Positions 24,355 through 35,353 of a stretch of DNA of 64,000 bases are shown piece by piece. This DNA is from Brachionus rotundiformis (lineage: Eukaryota; Rotifera; Eurotatoria; Ploima; Brachionidae), in assembly GCA_016802295.1 (NCBI GenBank), contig JAESIW010000020.1, positions 5,544,062 to 5,608,061 of the forward strand, given 5' to 3'. The position numbers and the translations under genes are program-made. The notes beneath the pieces are model-generated. The model did no database searches. It worked only from the letters and a program-made list of their open reading frames with translations, and was not told the DNA's origin. Every line of letters begins with the position of its first letter. Position 1 is the stretch's first letter.

Positions 24355-26679
24355 ATGCTGGAAAAACGATTAAAAACCATTCAGCAAACATTAGTCGTTT
24401 TTACGATTTTAAATTTTTTTATACTACTAGGATACTTAATTATATCATTGACTGTGATTAAAAACGAAACTTGTCCTGTTGAAAAGCCACTTTTTTTAGA
24501 TGAAAAACATGAAATTTTAAGTCAAGAAAATAACCTTATTCATGACTTAAAAAATAAAGATATTTATCTCTATGATAGTTCGAAAAATCCGATACTAAAT
24601 GCCAAAATAGGAAATAATCTAAACTTAGATGATTATGAAGAAATATCTATTGAAAAAAGTCCAGATAATGCTGATGATTACAAAGTTTTATATTCAGGCA
24701 AAGCCAAAGCTGCCAATTTAATTTTAGATGTCAAAACAAAAAAATCTGACTCAATCACTTGTAAGACTTATGACTGGACTGTTAATGAGCCATTTAATTC
24801 GGACTATGCCTCTCAGGAATTTGAAGATTGTTTCTATTTGGGAAATGCATCATGGTACGGACAAGCCGAGAACAAGAACCAGCAATTTTGGCCTATAAAT
24901 GACATTGAATTTAAAGAATATTCTCCATACTTGACAGGCTTATTCGGTGATATATGGAGTTCTATTTTGGAACGTTATTGGCTATCTTCGAATGGTATTG
25001 CCGTAATTGTGGAACAATCAACTCCTCTATTTGTCAAAAAGAACAAAACTTCATTTTGTCTTTTGGCAAGTTCCAAAGAACCTTATCACAATCAACATTT
25101 AATTGTTAAGCTTAAATACGACATATGCCAAATAGATAAATCTTCAGCCAAAAATGACTATCTAAATAAATTGCAATTATTCGTAATAAACAATTACTTT
25201 TCCAAGCCAACTGGCATACCTGATGAACGAATGTTCAAAAGTCCTATTTGGTCAACTTGGGCAAATTTCAAAAAAAAAATTAACGAAACAACTTTAAAAA
25301 TGTTTGCTCATGACATATTGGCAAATAATTATTCTAATTCACAATTAGAAATAGATGACAAATGGCAAACCAATTATGGCGATTTTACTTTTGATACACA
25401 AAAATTCCCTGATATGAGAGGTCTAATTAGTTACATAAAAAGTTTAGGATTTCGTACAACTCTTTGGGTTCATCCATTTGTGAATATTGAGGCTGAAAAT
25501 TTTTTGAAAGTTTCATTTGATTTTCTCGAAGTAAGAGCTCCTGATGGCTTGAGACCAGGTAATTGACAATTATGCTTAAATTTTGAAAAATTTAAGTTTT
25601 TAAAAAGCATTTACATCGTGGTGGGATGGATTAGCTGCTATCGCATTGGACATGACTAATCCAAATACGACCGAATGGTTTCATGATCATTTGGAAACAA
25701 TTAGAAATACCACTGGAATAGATTCGTTTAAATTTGATGCTGGTAAAATTCAATTTTTTTTGTCTAATAATTTATTAAATAAAATCAAATTTTAAAGGAG
25801 AATTAAACTGGCTATCAAGACTTTTCTGGCTTTATAATGCTTCAATTACTCCTGACCAATATTCAATTGACTATGTAAGAATGGCTAGCAGATCTGGAAG
25901 AATGATTGAAGTTCGTACAGGTACTCAAACACAGAATTTTCCAATTTTTGTTAGGATGTTAGACAAGGATTCAACTTGGGTAAATAAATAGAGATAGAAT
26001 TATCTCTTATAAATCATTTTATAATTTTAAAGGGTTATGACAATGGACTTAAGTCAGTTGTTACAACAGCACTTTTGATGAGCATTCTAGGCTATCCTTT
26101 TATATTACCTGATATGATTGGTAATAAATTTTAAAATATTTTTTTCATATTTTAAATAATCAATTAGGTGGAAATGCTTATTTATTTGAAAATGGTGAAA
26201 TTATTTTCGAAACAGATTTGATAGCATATCCGGACTATCAGTTATATGTAAGATGGGCACAATTAACTGCGTTCTTGCCATCAATGCAATTTTCTATTCC
26301 ACCATGGCACTACAATAGCAGGACTAAAGTTCCAGTGAATGAGATATGCAAAGACTTGGTTGATTTACATGAGCAATTAGTCTATCCAATTTTGATAGAA
26401 TATGCAAATAAAGCTGTAAGCACTGGCGAGCCTATTATAAGGCCACTTTGGTGGTTAGATAATTCGGATCCGATGGCATTGAAAATATCGGATGAATTTT
26501 TGGTCGGAAACGAAATTCTTGTTGCGCCAATCTTAGATGAAAATCATTATAAGCGAGACATTTATTTCCCTATAGGAAAATGGGAGGCAAAAAATGGAAC
26601 AATTTTTCAAGGACCTAAATTAGTCAAAGATTTTCCAGCTCCGATAGAAGAAATTCCATTTTTTGTGAGAAAAGAATAG
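24355..26679 (+). CDS. MYORG: MYORG-like GH31 glycosidase, type II membrane protein (5 exons, 706 aa)
   Basis: Glycoside hydrolase family 31 member most like vertebrate myogenesis-regulating glycosidase, an ER/Golgi-lumen enzyme reported to act as an alpha-galactosidase. Exons 24355-25558, 25608-25742, 25798-25979, 26033-26120 and 26168-26679 join in frame. Residues about 13-35 form a signal anchor (short cytosolic N terminus), then a beta-rich N domain. The barrel contains LGFRTTLWVHPFVN, the nucleophile block FKFDAGE (Asp encoded near 25738), SRSGR, and the acid/base region RMLDKDSTWGYDNGLKS followed by LGYPFILPDMIGGN. C-terminal domain: RPLWW...DEFLVGNEILVAP. The catalytic residues look intact, so the enzyme is probably active. 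There may be several paralogues in the genome, so orthology to MYORG is tentative although family membership is firm. Confidence 0.87.
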
Positions 26680-27057
26680 ATTTCAAAATTTTTTATTTTT
26701 TAAAATATTAAATAATATTAGTGATTATCTTAATTTGGTTTAGGAAGAATCATTTAAGCTCTATAGTATGAATTATCTTTATGAAAAAAAATTATGCAAA
26801 ATTTTTAAATAAATCAATTTAAACGAAACACTAGATGCTCTAAATTAGATTTTATATGGCTTATAAACAATTTATAGATTGAAAAATTAAATTTTAAACA
26901 AATAAACAATCTTTTTGTCTTTTAGTTAAATCAAATTTTTAGCTTATTTATAATAAATTATTTCAGCTAATATCTTTCATGAAATAATATCAAAATCTTA
27001 ATTAGTAGAAGTAGTAGTAAATAGAACTGCGACTTGAAATTGTATTCAAGCATAGCC
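26680..27057. other. Glycosidase 3' flank and 3' tail of the adjacent retroelement
   Basis: AT-rich, with AATAAA-type sites near 26780. The last part (about 27000-27057) is the 3' tail of the minus-strand retroelement, with TACTACTAC-like short repeats. Confidence 0.5.
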
Positions 27058-27740
27058 CTATAAGGCTTTAGCAGTCGCTTCAAGAAACGATAAATTTTCT
27101 TTCATCCAGACGTCCAGTTTAGCCTTAAAACTGTTCAAATTACGTGCATTAACTAAGTCAGTTGGTAATTTGTTCCAGATTGTCGTGACCCTATTTGTAA
27201 GAAAATTAAATTTTGGTTGAAAATACTTCATTTTCTCTCTATAAATAGTTCTGTTGTGGGACCGAAGGTTACATTTTCTGTTTTGAACATTCATACATGC
27301 GTCGTTCACGAAATTCACCTCCTCTAAATTATTAGCAATTTTAAACATTCGGATAAGGTCGCCTCTTAGCCTTCTTATTTGAAGATTATTCAGATCCATT
27401 TTGTTCAATCTGTCAGTATAATTTAATTTTCTCAACTCAGGCACCAGTCTCGTCGCTCTTCTTTGCACTTTTTCCAACTCATTTATATCTTTTACACAGT
27501 ATGGATACCATGAGCTAATGGCATACTCTAGGTGTGGTCTAACAAGGGATTTGTATAAAAGTGTTGTGTTATGTATGTCAAGGAATTTAAACGATTTTCT
27601 TATCAACCCCAAAATCTTATTTGCTTTAGCAGTACTATGTCTAACTTGAATATCCCTATTCATATCATGTTTTATATATATTCCAAGATCCTTTTCACAG
27701 AATGTTTTAGCTAAAAGTTGTCTTTCACCAGATTAGACTT
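27000..27740 (-). mobile_element. CR1-like non-LTR retrotransposon, 3' fragment
   Basis: About 200 codons remain open (27663-27058), continuing upstream in frame to about 27733. They encode the conserved post-RT region of CR1/Jockey-clade elements: KANKILGLIRKSF, LYKSLVRPHLEYA, LEKVQRRATRLVPEL, RRLRGDLIRMFKI and a C-terminal TxxWNKLP...FKAKLDVW. The RT catalytic core, endonuclease and ORF1 are missing (5' truncation, usual for target-primed insertion). The element ends just after the stop in a short tandem TACTAC-like tail. Relatively intact, so a fairly young insertion. Confidence 0.85.
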
Positions 27741-28876
27741 ACATATCATGTAAAATCGCGTGTAAAAATTGTAAAAATTGAAAACATTTTGAGGATCTAA
27801 TTTCAATAGTGAATTTTAATTTAAAAATATCTAAAAAAGCTAAAATAATTTTAATCAAAATGTTTTCAATTATATGAAAATTAAACAGAAATAATTATTA
27901 AATGTAAAACGATTATATTATAGTTGAAACTAGATTTTTTCTAAATCTTATTTAAAAAAAGAAAACTTTTACAGATAAAATTGTTTTCGCAAATTTTGAA
28001 ATTTATGTTTAATACTTGGTTTAAAAATTGACCATTAATTTACAATAATAAAATTTTGAATTAAGTGATTTATGATGTGTTTTTAACAGATTGGTAAGAT
28101 TTTAACTGTAATTGTCATTTTATAAGTCAAGATTTCATTTTAAATATGTTTAGTCTTTTTATCTTTTTTACAATTAAATATTTTTGCCTTAATTTATTTT
28201 TTGACAAAATTTAATAAGAAGAAATTTTTCGTTACTGGCCCTAACTTTAAAGAGAAAAAAATTAAATAAAAATAAAATTTGAAAAGAATATAAAAAATCT
28301 ATCTAAAAATGGTTAATTCAATACAAGGTTTAATGAAAAAATAATTATACACCAACTCAACTAATTTAAACAAACAATTCAAATTACATTTTGCTTAGCA
28401 AATTTGCTTTTTAATTTAAAAGAAAATGACAATCGATTTATTTGAAAAGTTGTATTTTTTTAGTATCATGCTTCATTAACTTTTATTACTTTGGCAAACG
28501 ATTTTGTCAAATTTTATTTGATGATATTTCGTTTTAGAATAAAGCCTACATGTTTAAAATTGAAAAAAAGAAACTTTTAATTTATAAGCATCAATTTAAT
28601 TATAGAAATTTTAGTATTATTAGATAATTATTTTTGTTTTGAATATTGAGAACTTTTTTAGAATATAACTAGTTTTTTTTAAACATTATAAAAGTAATAA
28701 GTGATGCAAGGCGAGTTTCCAAGATAAATAGAAGAGCTGAAAAATAATTTTATCCAAAAAATAGAAAAATAAATTAAGATTTTCTTTTATCTTAAGACTA
28801 GACAATTTAAATAATACATCTTTCCAGTTATTTTATAAAAATTTTTTTAGGATTTTTTTAGAAGTTTAGGAAAACA
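27741..28876. other. AT-rich intergenic region
   Basis: More than 1.1 kb with no supportable coding frame, RNA gene or repeat. It includes the 5' flank of the small gene at 28877. Confidence 0.5.
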
Positions 28877-29339
28877 ATGAGACCACAACAACCACGAGGT
28901 AGCAGATTAATATTGCTGTTTTCAGATAATTTGTCCAACATATATAGCATTTACGATTACAATGGTCTATATATAATGATTTATGATCCTATGACTCCGG
29001 TCAGAAGTTGCTCCGGAAAATATTCAGGGTATTTTTTTATAATTATCTGATTATTTTAAGCTAAATTATTTTTAATTTAGAGGTACTCCTTTTATGAAAG
29101 AAATTAGCGAAGAAGAATTTCAAGAGCTTAAAACTGAATTCGACAATTTGGCAAAGAAAAAAGAAAATCATACATTTGACCGAACAAGACCTACTGGTCT
29201 TTTCACCAGTCGAAATGATAAATTCATTGTAAGATATGGATTTTATGATGAATTTGAAATTCTCTTGAAAAAGCATCATGAAATTGATTCAAGCGGTGAT
29301 GAACTTGGGAATGCTGAATTGGTTGAATATTCAAATTAA
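28877..29339 (+). CDS. Unrecognised small two-exon protein (136 aa)
   Basis: ATG 28877, exons 28877-29028 and 29081-29339, joined in phase 2 across a 52-nt GT-AG intron. The predicted protein is short, mostly hydrophilic and without signal peptide or membrane helix. Its first half is tyrosine-rich (SNIYSIYDYNGLYIMIYD). The second half is helix-like and charged (EISEEEFQELKTEFDNLAKK) and ends acidic. I do not recognise a family. Support is the matching phase, protein-like composition and the poly(A)-like AATAAA sites after 29450. It could be a lineage-specific orphan. Confidence 0.6.
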
Positions 29340-29990
29340 AATTGATTATATATTATTTGTAATTGTATATTAAAATGTATATTTTGTAGAATAGACAACG
29401 AATGCTAACAAAATTTTTTAGTTTGATGTACTTTAAATTCTAAATTTTAATTAATAAATAATATAAATAAAAGTAAAATAAATAGCTGAACAACTTGAAG
29501 CAAACTCATACTACCGATTTTAAAACTTAAATAATGATAATTATTAGATTGTTAAAATTTAATAAGTAATTCGAATTTTTCATGAAAATTAAAAATATTG
29601 TTAATTAACTTTAAGATAAATTTTTTTTTCAAATTAAACTAAGAGTAGGGAAAATAAATTTAGAAAATTTTTGAAAATTCTCTCCTATAATACCAAGATA
29701 TCATCTATTATCAGAAATTTTCTTGACACCAAATAAAAAATCTGACTTTAAAAAAAATGGACAAAATACATCTTTATTTATCGGTTAACAAACGAGATTA
29801 AAGAGCTGGTGCAAAACCAACTATATTACGCATATGATAACGAGATAATAGTTAATAACAGATAAAACACAACGATAGATCTTAAAAAATCTTTTTTTCT
29901 GATTAATAGAAATACTAATTCGAGTTTAATTCTTAGTAAATAAGACTTTATTTATCAATTATTATTTAATTATTAAAAATCAATTATTAA
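29340..29990. other. AT-rich intergenic region
   Basis: 3' flank of the small gene. No supportable features until the MITE at 29991. Confidence 0.5.
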
Positions 29991-30196
29991 CGTAAACCCT
30001 CGCAAATAAGGGCCCCCAAAATCGTGTCTTTGTTGAAGAATTTAAGTCCTTAGATGAAAGAAAATTTTCTTCAAATTAAATATTTTATAAAGATCTAAGT
30101 ATGCTTTACAAGAAAGCAACCTATAAAGAACTAAGCCACTTTTGAATAGCTTTTAAAAAGGGCGCCTTAGGGGGCACTTATTTGCAAGGGAATACG
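29991..30196. mobile_element. MITE with about 25-bp terminal inverted repeats
   Basis: The left end reads CGTAAACCCTCGCAAATAAG then GGCCCCC. The reverse complement of the right end reads CGTATTCCCTTGCAAATAAG then TGCCCCC, about 80% identical over 27 bp. The internal about 150 bp has no coding potential. Length, long imperfect TIRs and GC-rich ends in an AT-rich context indicate a non-autonomous DNA transposon. I cannot read a target-site duplication confidently, so the superfamily is open. Confidence 0.75.
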
Positions 30197-30262
30197 GTAT
30201 TATTATTTGTCATTGAATTAAAGTAAAACAAAAAAATAGGTAAATAAATTAAATTAAATTTA

Positions 30263-30409
30263 GAGACTAAAAAATTTGAACCTATAGTAGAATTACGTAT
30301 GTGCATGTTTCGACCCTGATCTGACCTGACCACCAATGGCACATAATTGTTGGTCAGGCAAGGCTCGTATAAAACACTATATGTTCTGATCTTCAATTTT
30401 TTAGTCTCG
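30263..30409. mobile_element. Fold-back element: nested inverted repeats
   Basis: Outer arms: GAGACTAAAAAATTTGAA (30263-30280) is the near-exact reverse complement of TTCAATTTTTTAGTCTC (30392-30408). Inner hairpin: CCTGACCACCAAT (30325-30337) pairs with ATTGTTGGTCAGG (30346-30358), 12 of 13 positions with an 8-nt loop. Probably a fold-back MITE. A structured RNA gene is the alternative. Confidence 0.6.
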
Positions 30410-30418
30410 AAATTTTTA

Positions 30419-31012
30419 CTAATAATAATAATAATAATATAATTAAGCTACAGCAAGCAGGCCTTCGCAGACGTTCTACTAGGAAGACATCTATGGTAGC
30501 TAAAAACATAGAAGTCTAGTTCCATTTACAAAGTTATTAATATAATTAAGTAGGCACAAATTTAATTTAAGTCAAGTTTAAATATTAGGACTCCTAAACT
30601 TCCTCCTATTTCACCACAGTACTTCCATGCATCAAACCTGTTCTTGAACTGGTTTACAAACGTTACACCTATTACAGTCTCAGGTAGGCTATTCCACTCT
30701 CAGATTATATGATTAGTGAAAAATTTTTCGCGCTGGGCGCAATTAGTAGGTGCATGGACGGAATGGCGCCTCTTATGCCTTCTCTTATACCTTGTGCTGG
30801 TGCTGGTTGGGAAAGAGAACTACATTGCGGGGGAGGTCTGACCCAATTTTTGAAATTTAAACCGCTATTTATCTTGAACATTTGGATCATGTTTCCTCTT
30901 GTTCCGCATTCGCTCAGAGTGGACAGCCCTAAAATGGAAAGGCGACAGTTGAAACTAAAGTTACTGATTCTGGGAACTAGTACTTTCTCAAGATTATTAC
31001 TGTCCTTGGCAG
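30419..31012 (-). mobile_element. CR1/L2-like non-LTR retrotransposon, decayed 3' fragment
   Basis: Minus-strand translation shows LEKVLVPR, RLSILGLSTLSE, RGNMIQMFKINSGL and, after a frameshift, REKFFTNHIIWEWNSLP and NQFKNRFDAW, the conserved post-RT tail of this clade. Frameshifts and substitutions show decay. The 3' end (30419-30440) is an (ATT)n tract, the short-tandem-repeat tail typical of CR1/L2 elements. The family differs from the fragment at 27 kb. Confidence 0.75.
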
Positions 31013-31954
31013 TGTAGGATTACCAGAGCGACCTTTATTTTATTTATTTATTTTATATATATATATTTTTTTTTTGTAAATTTTACTATTTTATATTAGT
31101 CTGAATTTTTCTAATTTAACCAATTTAACATATTAGGATAACTAAGGTAAATTTGAAATTTTTTTAGGATGAGAAATATATAAATTATTTTTAATTTTTA
31201 ATTATTCTAAATAAATATATATAACTGTGAGAAGAGTTAATTTTGTATATTTTTGGTTCCTAAATTTTTTCTAAGTTAAGACTCTATCTCGAGTGAGAGT
31301 GAAGTGCCTGGTTTGTGGTTCCAAGCAAGTCTAAATAGTTGCTGAGTTCGCAGTTTTGTGCTCGGATGAAGGCGCTGTTAATGATGAACCTCCAACTGGC
31401 TTCTTATGGAAAGACACTGTGATAATTCTGCCAAAGTCAGTCTAAAGCATGTTTGTAAAAATAGGAGAGTGACATAAAAAATTATTAAATAAAAAATAGA
31501 ATTACTATTTTTTGTCAAATTTTGACAGACTTAAACTCTTCCTAACCTAATCTTTTAACATGGCAAGAAATTTTACTACAAGCCAACCATTGTAAAATTA
31601 AAATTATTATATTCATGAATAAATAATTTGTTAATTTTAATTTTATTCAAATTTTATTAATAAATTGTGAGAACAAAAATTCGAAATGACAAAAAAATAA
31701 TAAAGAAAAAACTCGATTTTAAAATTTTTGACTAACTTGGATTATCTTTTTTACAATAAATTTTATATCTAGTTTTTTTTTACTTTAATTTTGAATAAAT
31801 AAATTTTATCACTTTAACTTTCGGTTTTATTTAATTTAATGATTAAACCAAAACTTTATTAACAATAGAATCAAATTTAAAAAAAATTTTCAAATCAATT
31901 CAAATACTTTAAAAATAGATAGAATATCTGTATTTTAGAGATAACTAGAAGAAA
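31013..31954. other. Intergenic region with a GC-richer patch
   Basis: Mostly AT-rich, with a TA/T low-complexity run near 31040-31075. About 31280-31450 is noticeably less AT-rich and may be another decayed repeat. No frame there is convincing. Confidence 0.45.
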
Positions 31955-34900
31955 TTAAATACATAGGCATTTTTCTATCAAGCCCAAGCTCTCGTTTAAA
32001 TTAGGTCTATTTACATCAAGCCAATCATTGGGTATAAACGGAAAGCCCCTTTTGGAACCAACTATTCCGAGAACATCTAAAAGATGCGAAAAATCCGCCG
32101 AGTGAAACACTTGTTGAAGCTCGTAGCGGAAGGGTATTAGGGGAATTCCTGGCTTGTAGGCATAATAATAATTGGTCAACTTTACTTGAAACTCCATTGA
32201 AGTATTGGTGATTTTTGATTGAATACTTGGACTCTTAGTGTTGGGTACCAGAACAAAGTGGTTCAAGTCATTGGTATTTTTGTCCATCTTCATTGTCTTT
32301 TTGTTCACATAGATTTTTAAGCTCTTTAAAATGTTCAAAACCCAGAACAAGGCGTTGCGAGTTCGCTTTGACTTCATGCACAGGCGATTTGTTAAGTATT
32401 TAACATAGGCTTCTTTAAGGACCTTACGAAATTCGTCCGTATTACATGCCTGCCGCAATCTAATGCAGTCACTGCTCTTAAAGAACTCATTTTTCATCGG
32501 TCCCAAGTTTAGGTTAATGCCTCTTGAAAAATTGTTACCACTGGAACACGAGTCATTCAGCTCATTTATGTACTTTATTTTATCATCCATAGAAAACTTC
32601 ATGTTCAAAAGACAATTGTAGATTTGCCATGAATTTATTTTTAAATCATCACTTGATGTTTTTGACGACTTTGAAGTGAACAAATCTACCAAATAGGCAA
32701 TTATTTTATTCAAGACAGCACTATCAAATAGGTGATAGAGTTGGTCATAGGAATTGTCCCTTTTGGGAATCTTGTGCTGTTGAAATTTGTACTCTTTCAT
32801 TGATTTTATGCAATAAAGGAATTCATTTTCTATTAAAGTTTGCATTTCCTTGTTTAGCTCAGTCATGAATGGTGAACTGAGTGTTTCCAAGTTTTCAAAT
32901 GCGTCACCATGATCCATTTCATCGTCAGTTTCATCTGAATTTTTTTCGTTTTCTGGCGATGATTCGCTTGGCGAAGCTGTATCTTTGGATCTGAGTGAAG
33001 ACAGAGAAGATGTGTAAGTTGAATTTTTTGAAACAGAAAAGGAATTCGAGTCCGAGTCCATGAAAAAGTCCGAGCTGCTTAAAACTTCGGAAATTTTTCT
33101 TTTCTTATTTCTAATGAGCTCATTTTCTTCATTTAACTTTTCATTACTATAGTTGATATTAAACAAAACTTTGTTGGCAAAATGTGGTCTTTTTTTGCAC
33201 AGTCGTTTAATTCCGCTGAGCAAATTGGAAACAGTATCTTTGGTGTGCTGGTCAAGAGAGTGAAAGTTGTCCAGAGTGGCAATGTTGGCCAAAGCAAGTG
33301 CAAAATTCATGTGAAACAAGTACTCATGTTTGTCTGTCTCGCACATCAGCGAGTCCAAGAGATTGATAACACACCGGTTCAAGCTGGAATCATTGTGGAC
33401 AAATTGTGACAAAACATCTTTAAGGATATGCGAAGTGTGTGTATTGGTGTACAAGTTGTATATGTCATTAGCATTGAAGCTAGCATATGAAAGGTTACTG
33501 GAGACTATGGAGGATGAATTTTTTGTCGCATTGGTATCGCTCAGAACACCATCTGAATCTCTTTCCTGTTCTTTGTGGATTATTCTGCGAATTAGTTCAT
33601 AGCTGCGTTTAATTGTGCTCAGAAATAGCTGGTTGGTCAGCAGTATAGACTTTACCAGCGAATTGGAATACACATGCTGGTTGTAACAATAGAATCTCAT
33701 TAAAAAGGGAAAAAGCTGCTTAAGTTCATCGAAATGAAGCAGTTCATTTAGAAAAAACAAAAAATTAACCAAATCTGCATTAAACATTTTAAAAGTGTTG
33801 ACCAAATCAATGTGGTAGTTGACATAATTCAAAAGTTCATTTAAACAGCTGATACTTGTGCACAATACTTTAAGACTATTTACATTTGTTACTTTGTTAA
33901 ATTGTTCCTGGCCTGTCTCTTCGGTCATTTTGCCAATATTTTTCAATTTAAATAAGCGAAGCAAATTCATATTTTTAAAATTAGAGTCAAAAATCAATTG
34001 TTCAAAGCTTTCCAATATCAAATAAATCAAATAAGCAAACAAATCATAATTAATTAGAGTTTTCTTGATATTCTTTTCCTCTTCACTTTGGGCAGCACTT
34101 TCTTCATTCAACTCTTTTAAATCTTTGAGGATAAAATTTTGTACCAAAAATTTGACCAGCCACAAAAAGTAAGACAGATCAAAATAGACATAGAGATCAA
34201 CTGGCTTGCCAAGAAGGCGAACCATTTGCTCGACCATGTTTGAAAAAGAGTCCGATTTGGAAAATTTTTTGGCCAATTTGGACAGCTTTCTTTGCATTAT
34301 TTGCATTTGGCTTCTTGTTTGGCTAGTGAGGGGCTGTTGAAGCGAGCCAGAAGAGGACGAGCTGATCGATGGCGAGTCCGATCTGTCCGAGTTGGTCACA
34401 GACTTTGTGGCAATTTTGGAGAATAGAAGTGACATTATTTGAGCTATGAGCGAATAGCACACAAACGCTCTCTGGTCAAATTTTCTATTTTCCAAAAAGC
34501 TCTTGTTTATTGACGGCAAATTTGACAGCTTGAGCAAAAACTGCTCCAAGTTGGCATCGAACAGCATATTCACAATCAAAGCAAAGTTTGGCTCATTTTT
34601 GTCCACACTTAGGTTTCTGACCAAGGCCAAGTTGAGCACCAAGCTATCAAACAGGATGTTGTTGAGCAGCTTAAAATGCTTTAAATGTACCGAGTTTGAG
34701 TGCATTAACTTTTGGGCATGAAAAGTTGAGCTTATCGACTGATAGTAGTCTATCAAGTTGGTAAAGGATTGGCCAATTTGTGTGATCAAATCCGATTTAA
34801 TTAAATTTTCTTTGAATAGACTTATGTTGGCATTTATTAGCACAGTTATGTCATTTTGGTGAATTTTTTCATTTTTAAGCTGTGAAATCTCGCTTATGAA

Positions 34901-35353
34901 ATCAGGCGTTTCCAAGGTCTTAAAGCCAGACTTTACTATCAGATCAAAGCGGTACAATATCGGATACAATAAATTGTGATTAATTGAAAAAAATTCTAAT
35001 GGTGAAGTCAAATTGGTGATTAATTTAAGCGATTCATTGTATGTTTTGATTAGTTTAATGGCCGAGATGAGTTCTTTCTGTTTGTCCAGTAATTCCAAAC
35101 TTGTGGACAAAAATTTCTCTTTATGCGCATTTAATTTGCCTAAAATGAATGAATGAAAGGGCACTAATTGGTTCAAAATGCCCAATTTGAATATGATTCG
35201 GCGAATCTTTCTCTCATTACGGTCGAACTCCTCTTCGCGAAGCAATGAGTCATTTATTTTCTCAAAATAGTCCAGCAGGCCACTTAGGTTAAATTTCAAA
35301 TGGTTGTTCGGCTCGGCCTGAGAGCCCTGAGTAAATGAGTTGGTAGTTTCCAT
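31955..35353 (-). CDS. Unrecognised large helical protein, intact paralogue (1,132 aa, intronless)
   Basis: A single uninterrupted 3.4-kb ORF from ATG 35353. I do not recognise the family. The predicted protein is leucine-rich and mostly helical (ARM/HEAT-like hydrophobic periodicity), without signal peptide or clear membrane span. Two Ser-rich acidic disordered segments interrupt it (about residues 320-345 and 755-815). The N-terminal half carries LLDYFEKINDSLLREEEFDR. The C-terminal block ends FPFIPNDWLD...EKCLCI, conserved in the sister copy, and the final CLCI fits the four-residue CaaX pattern loosely. The paralogue lies at 51283 in the opposite orientation. Both copies lack introns although neighbouring genes are intron-rich, suggesting an ancestral retrocopy or intron loss. 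This copy is full length, so it is the functional one if only one is. Confidence 0.85.
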   Translation of the reverse strand: METTNSFTQGSQAEPNNHLKFNLSGLLDYFEKINDSLLREEEFDRNERKIRRIIFKLGILNQLVPFHSFILGKLNAHKEKFLSTSLELLDKQKELISAIKLIKTYNESLKLITNLTSPLEFFSINHNLLYPILYRFDLIVKSGFKTLETPDFISEISQLKNEKIHQNDITVLINANISLFKENLIKSDLITQIGQSFTNLIDYYQSISSTFHAQKLMHSNSVHLKHFKLLNNILFDSLVLNLALVRNLSVDKNEPNFALIVNMLFDANLEQFLLKLSNLPSINKSFLENRKFDQRAFVCYSLIAQIMSLLFSKIATKSVTNSDRSDSPSISSSSSGSLQQPLTSQTRSQMQIMQRKLSKLAKKFSKSDSFSNMVEQMVRLLGKPVDLYVYFDLSYFLWLVKFLVQNFILKDLKELNEESAAQSEEEKNIKKTLINYDLFAYLIYLILESFEQLIFDSNFKNMNLLRLFKLKNIGKMTEETGQEQFNKVTNVNSLKVLCTSISCLNELLNYVNYHIDLVNTFKMFNADLVNFLFFLNELLHFDELKQLFPFLMRFYCYNQHVYSNSLVKSILLTNQLFLSTIKRSYELIRRIIHKEQERDSDGVLSDTNATKNSSSIVSSNLSYASFNANDIYNLYTNTHTSHILKDVLSQFVHNDSSLNRCVINLLDSLMCETDKHEYLFHMNFALALANIATLDNFHSLDQHTKDTVSNLLSGIKRLCKKRPHFANKVLFNINYSNEKLNEENELIRNKKRKISEVLSSSDFFMDSDSNSFSVSKNSTYTSSLSSLRSKDTASPSESSPENEKNSDETDDEMDHGDAFENLETLSSPFMTELNKEMQTLIENEFLYCIKSMKEYKFQQHKIPKRDNSYDQLYHLFDSAVLNKIIAYLVDLFTSKSSKTSSDDLKINSWQIYNCLLNMKFSMDDKIKYINELNDSCSSGNNFSRGINLNLGPMKNEFFKSSDCIRLRQACNTDEFRKVLKEAYVKYLTNRLCMKSKRTRNALFWVLNILKSLKIYVNKKTMKMDKNTNDLNHFVLVPNTKSPSIQSKITNTSMEFQVKLTNYYYAYKPGIPLIPFRYELQQVFHSADFSHLLDVLGIVGSKRGFPFIPNDWLDVNRPNLNESLGLIEKCLCI

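Noticed and set aside
30178..30396. 72-codon minus-strand open stretch across the fold-back element
   Set aside because: It is simply read through the MITE end and inverted repeats. No protein character.
33182..33602. Plus-strand ORFs within the helical-protein gene
   Set aside because: Antisense shadows of the 1,132-codon minus-strand ORF.
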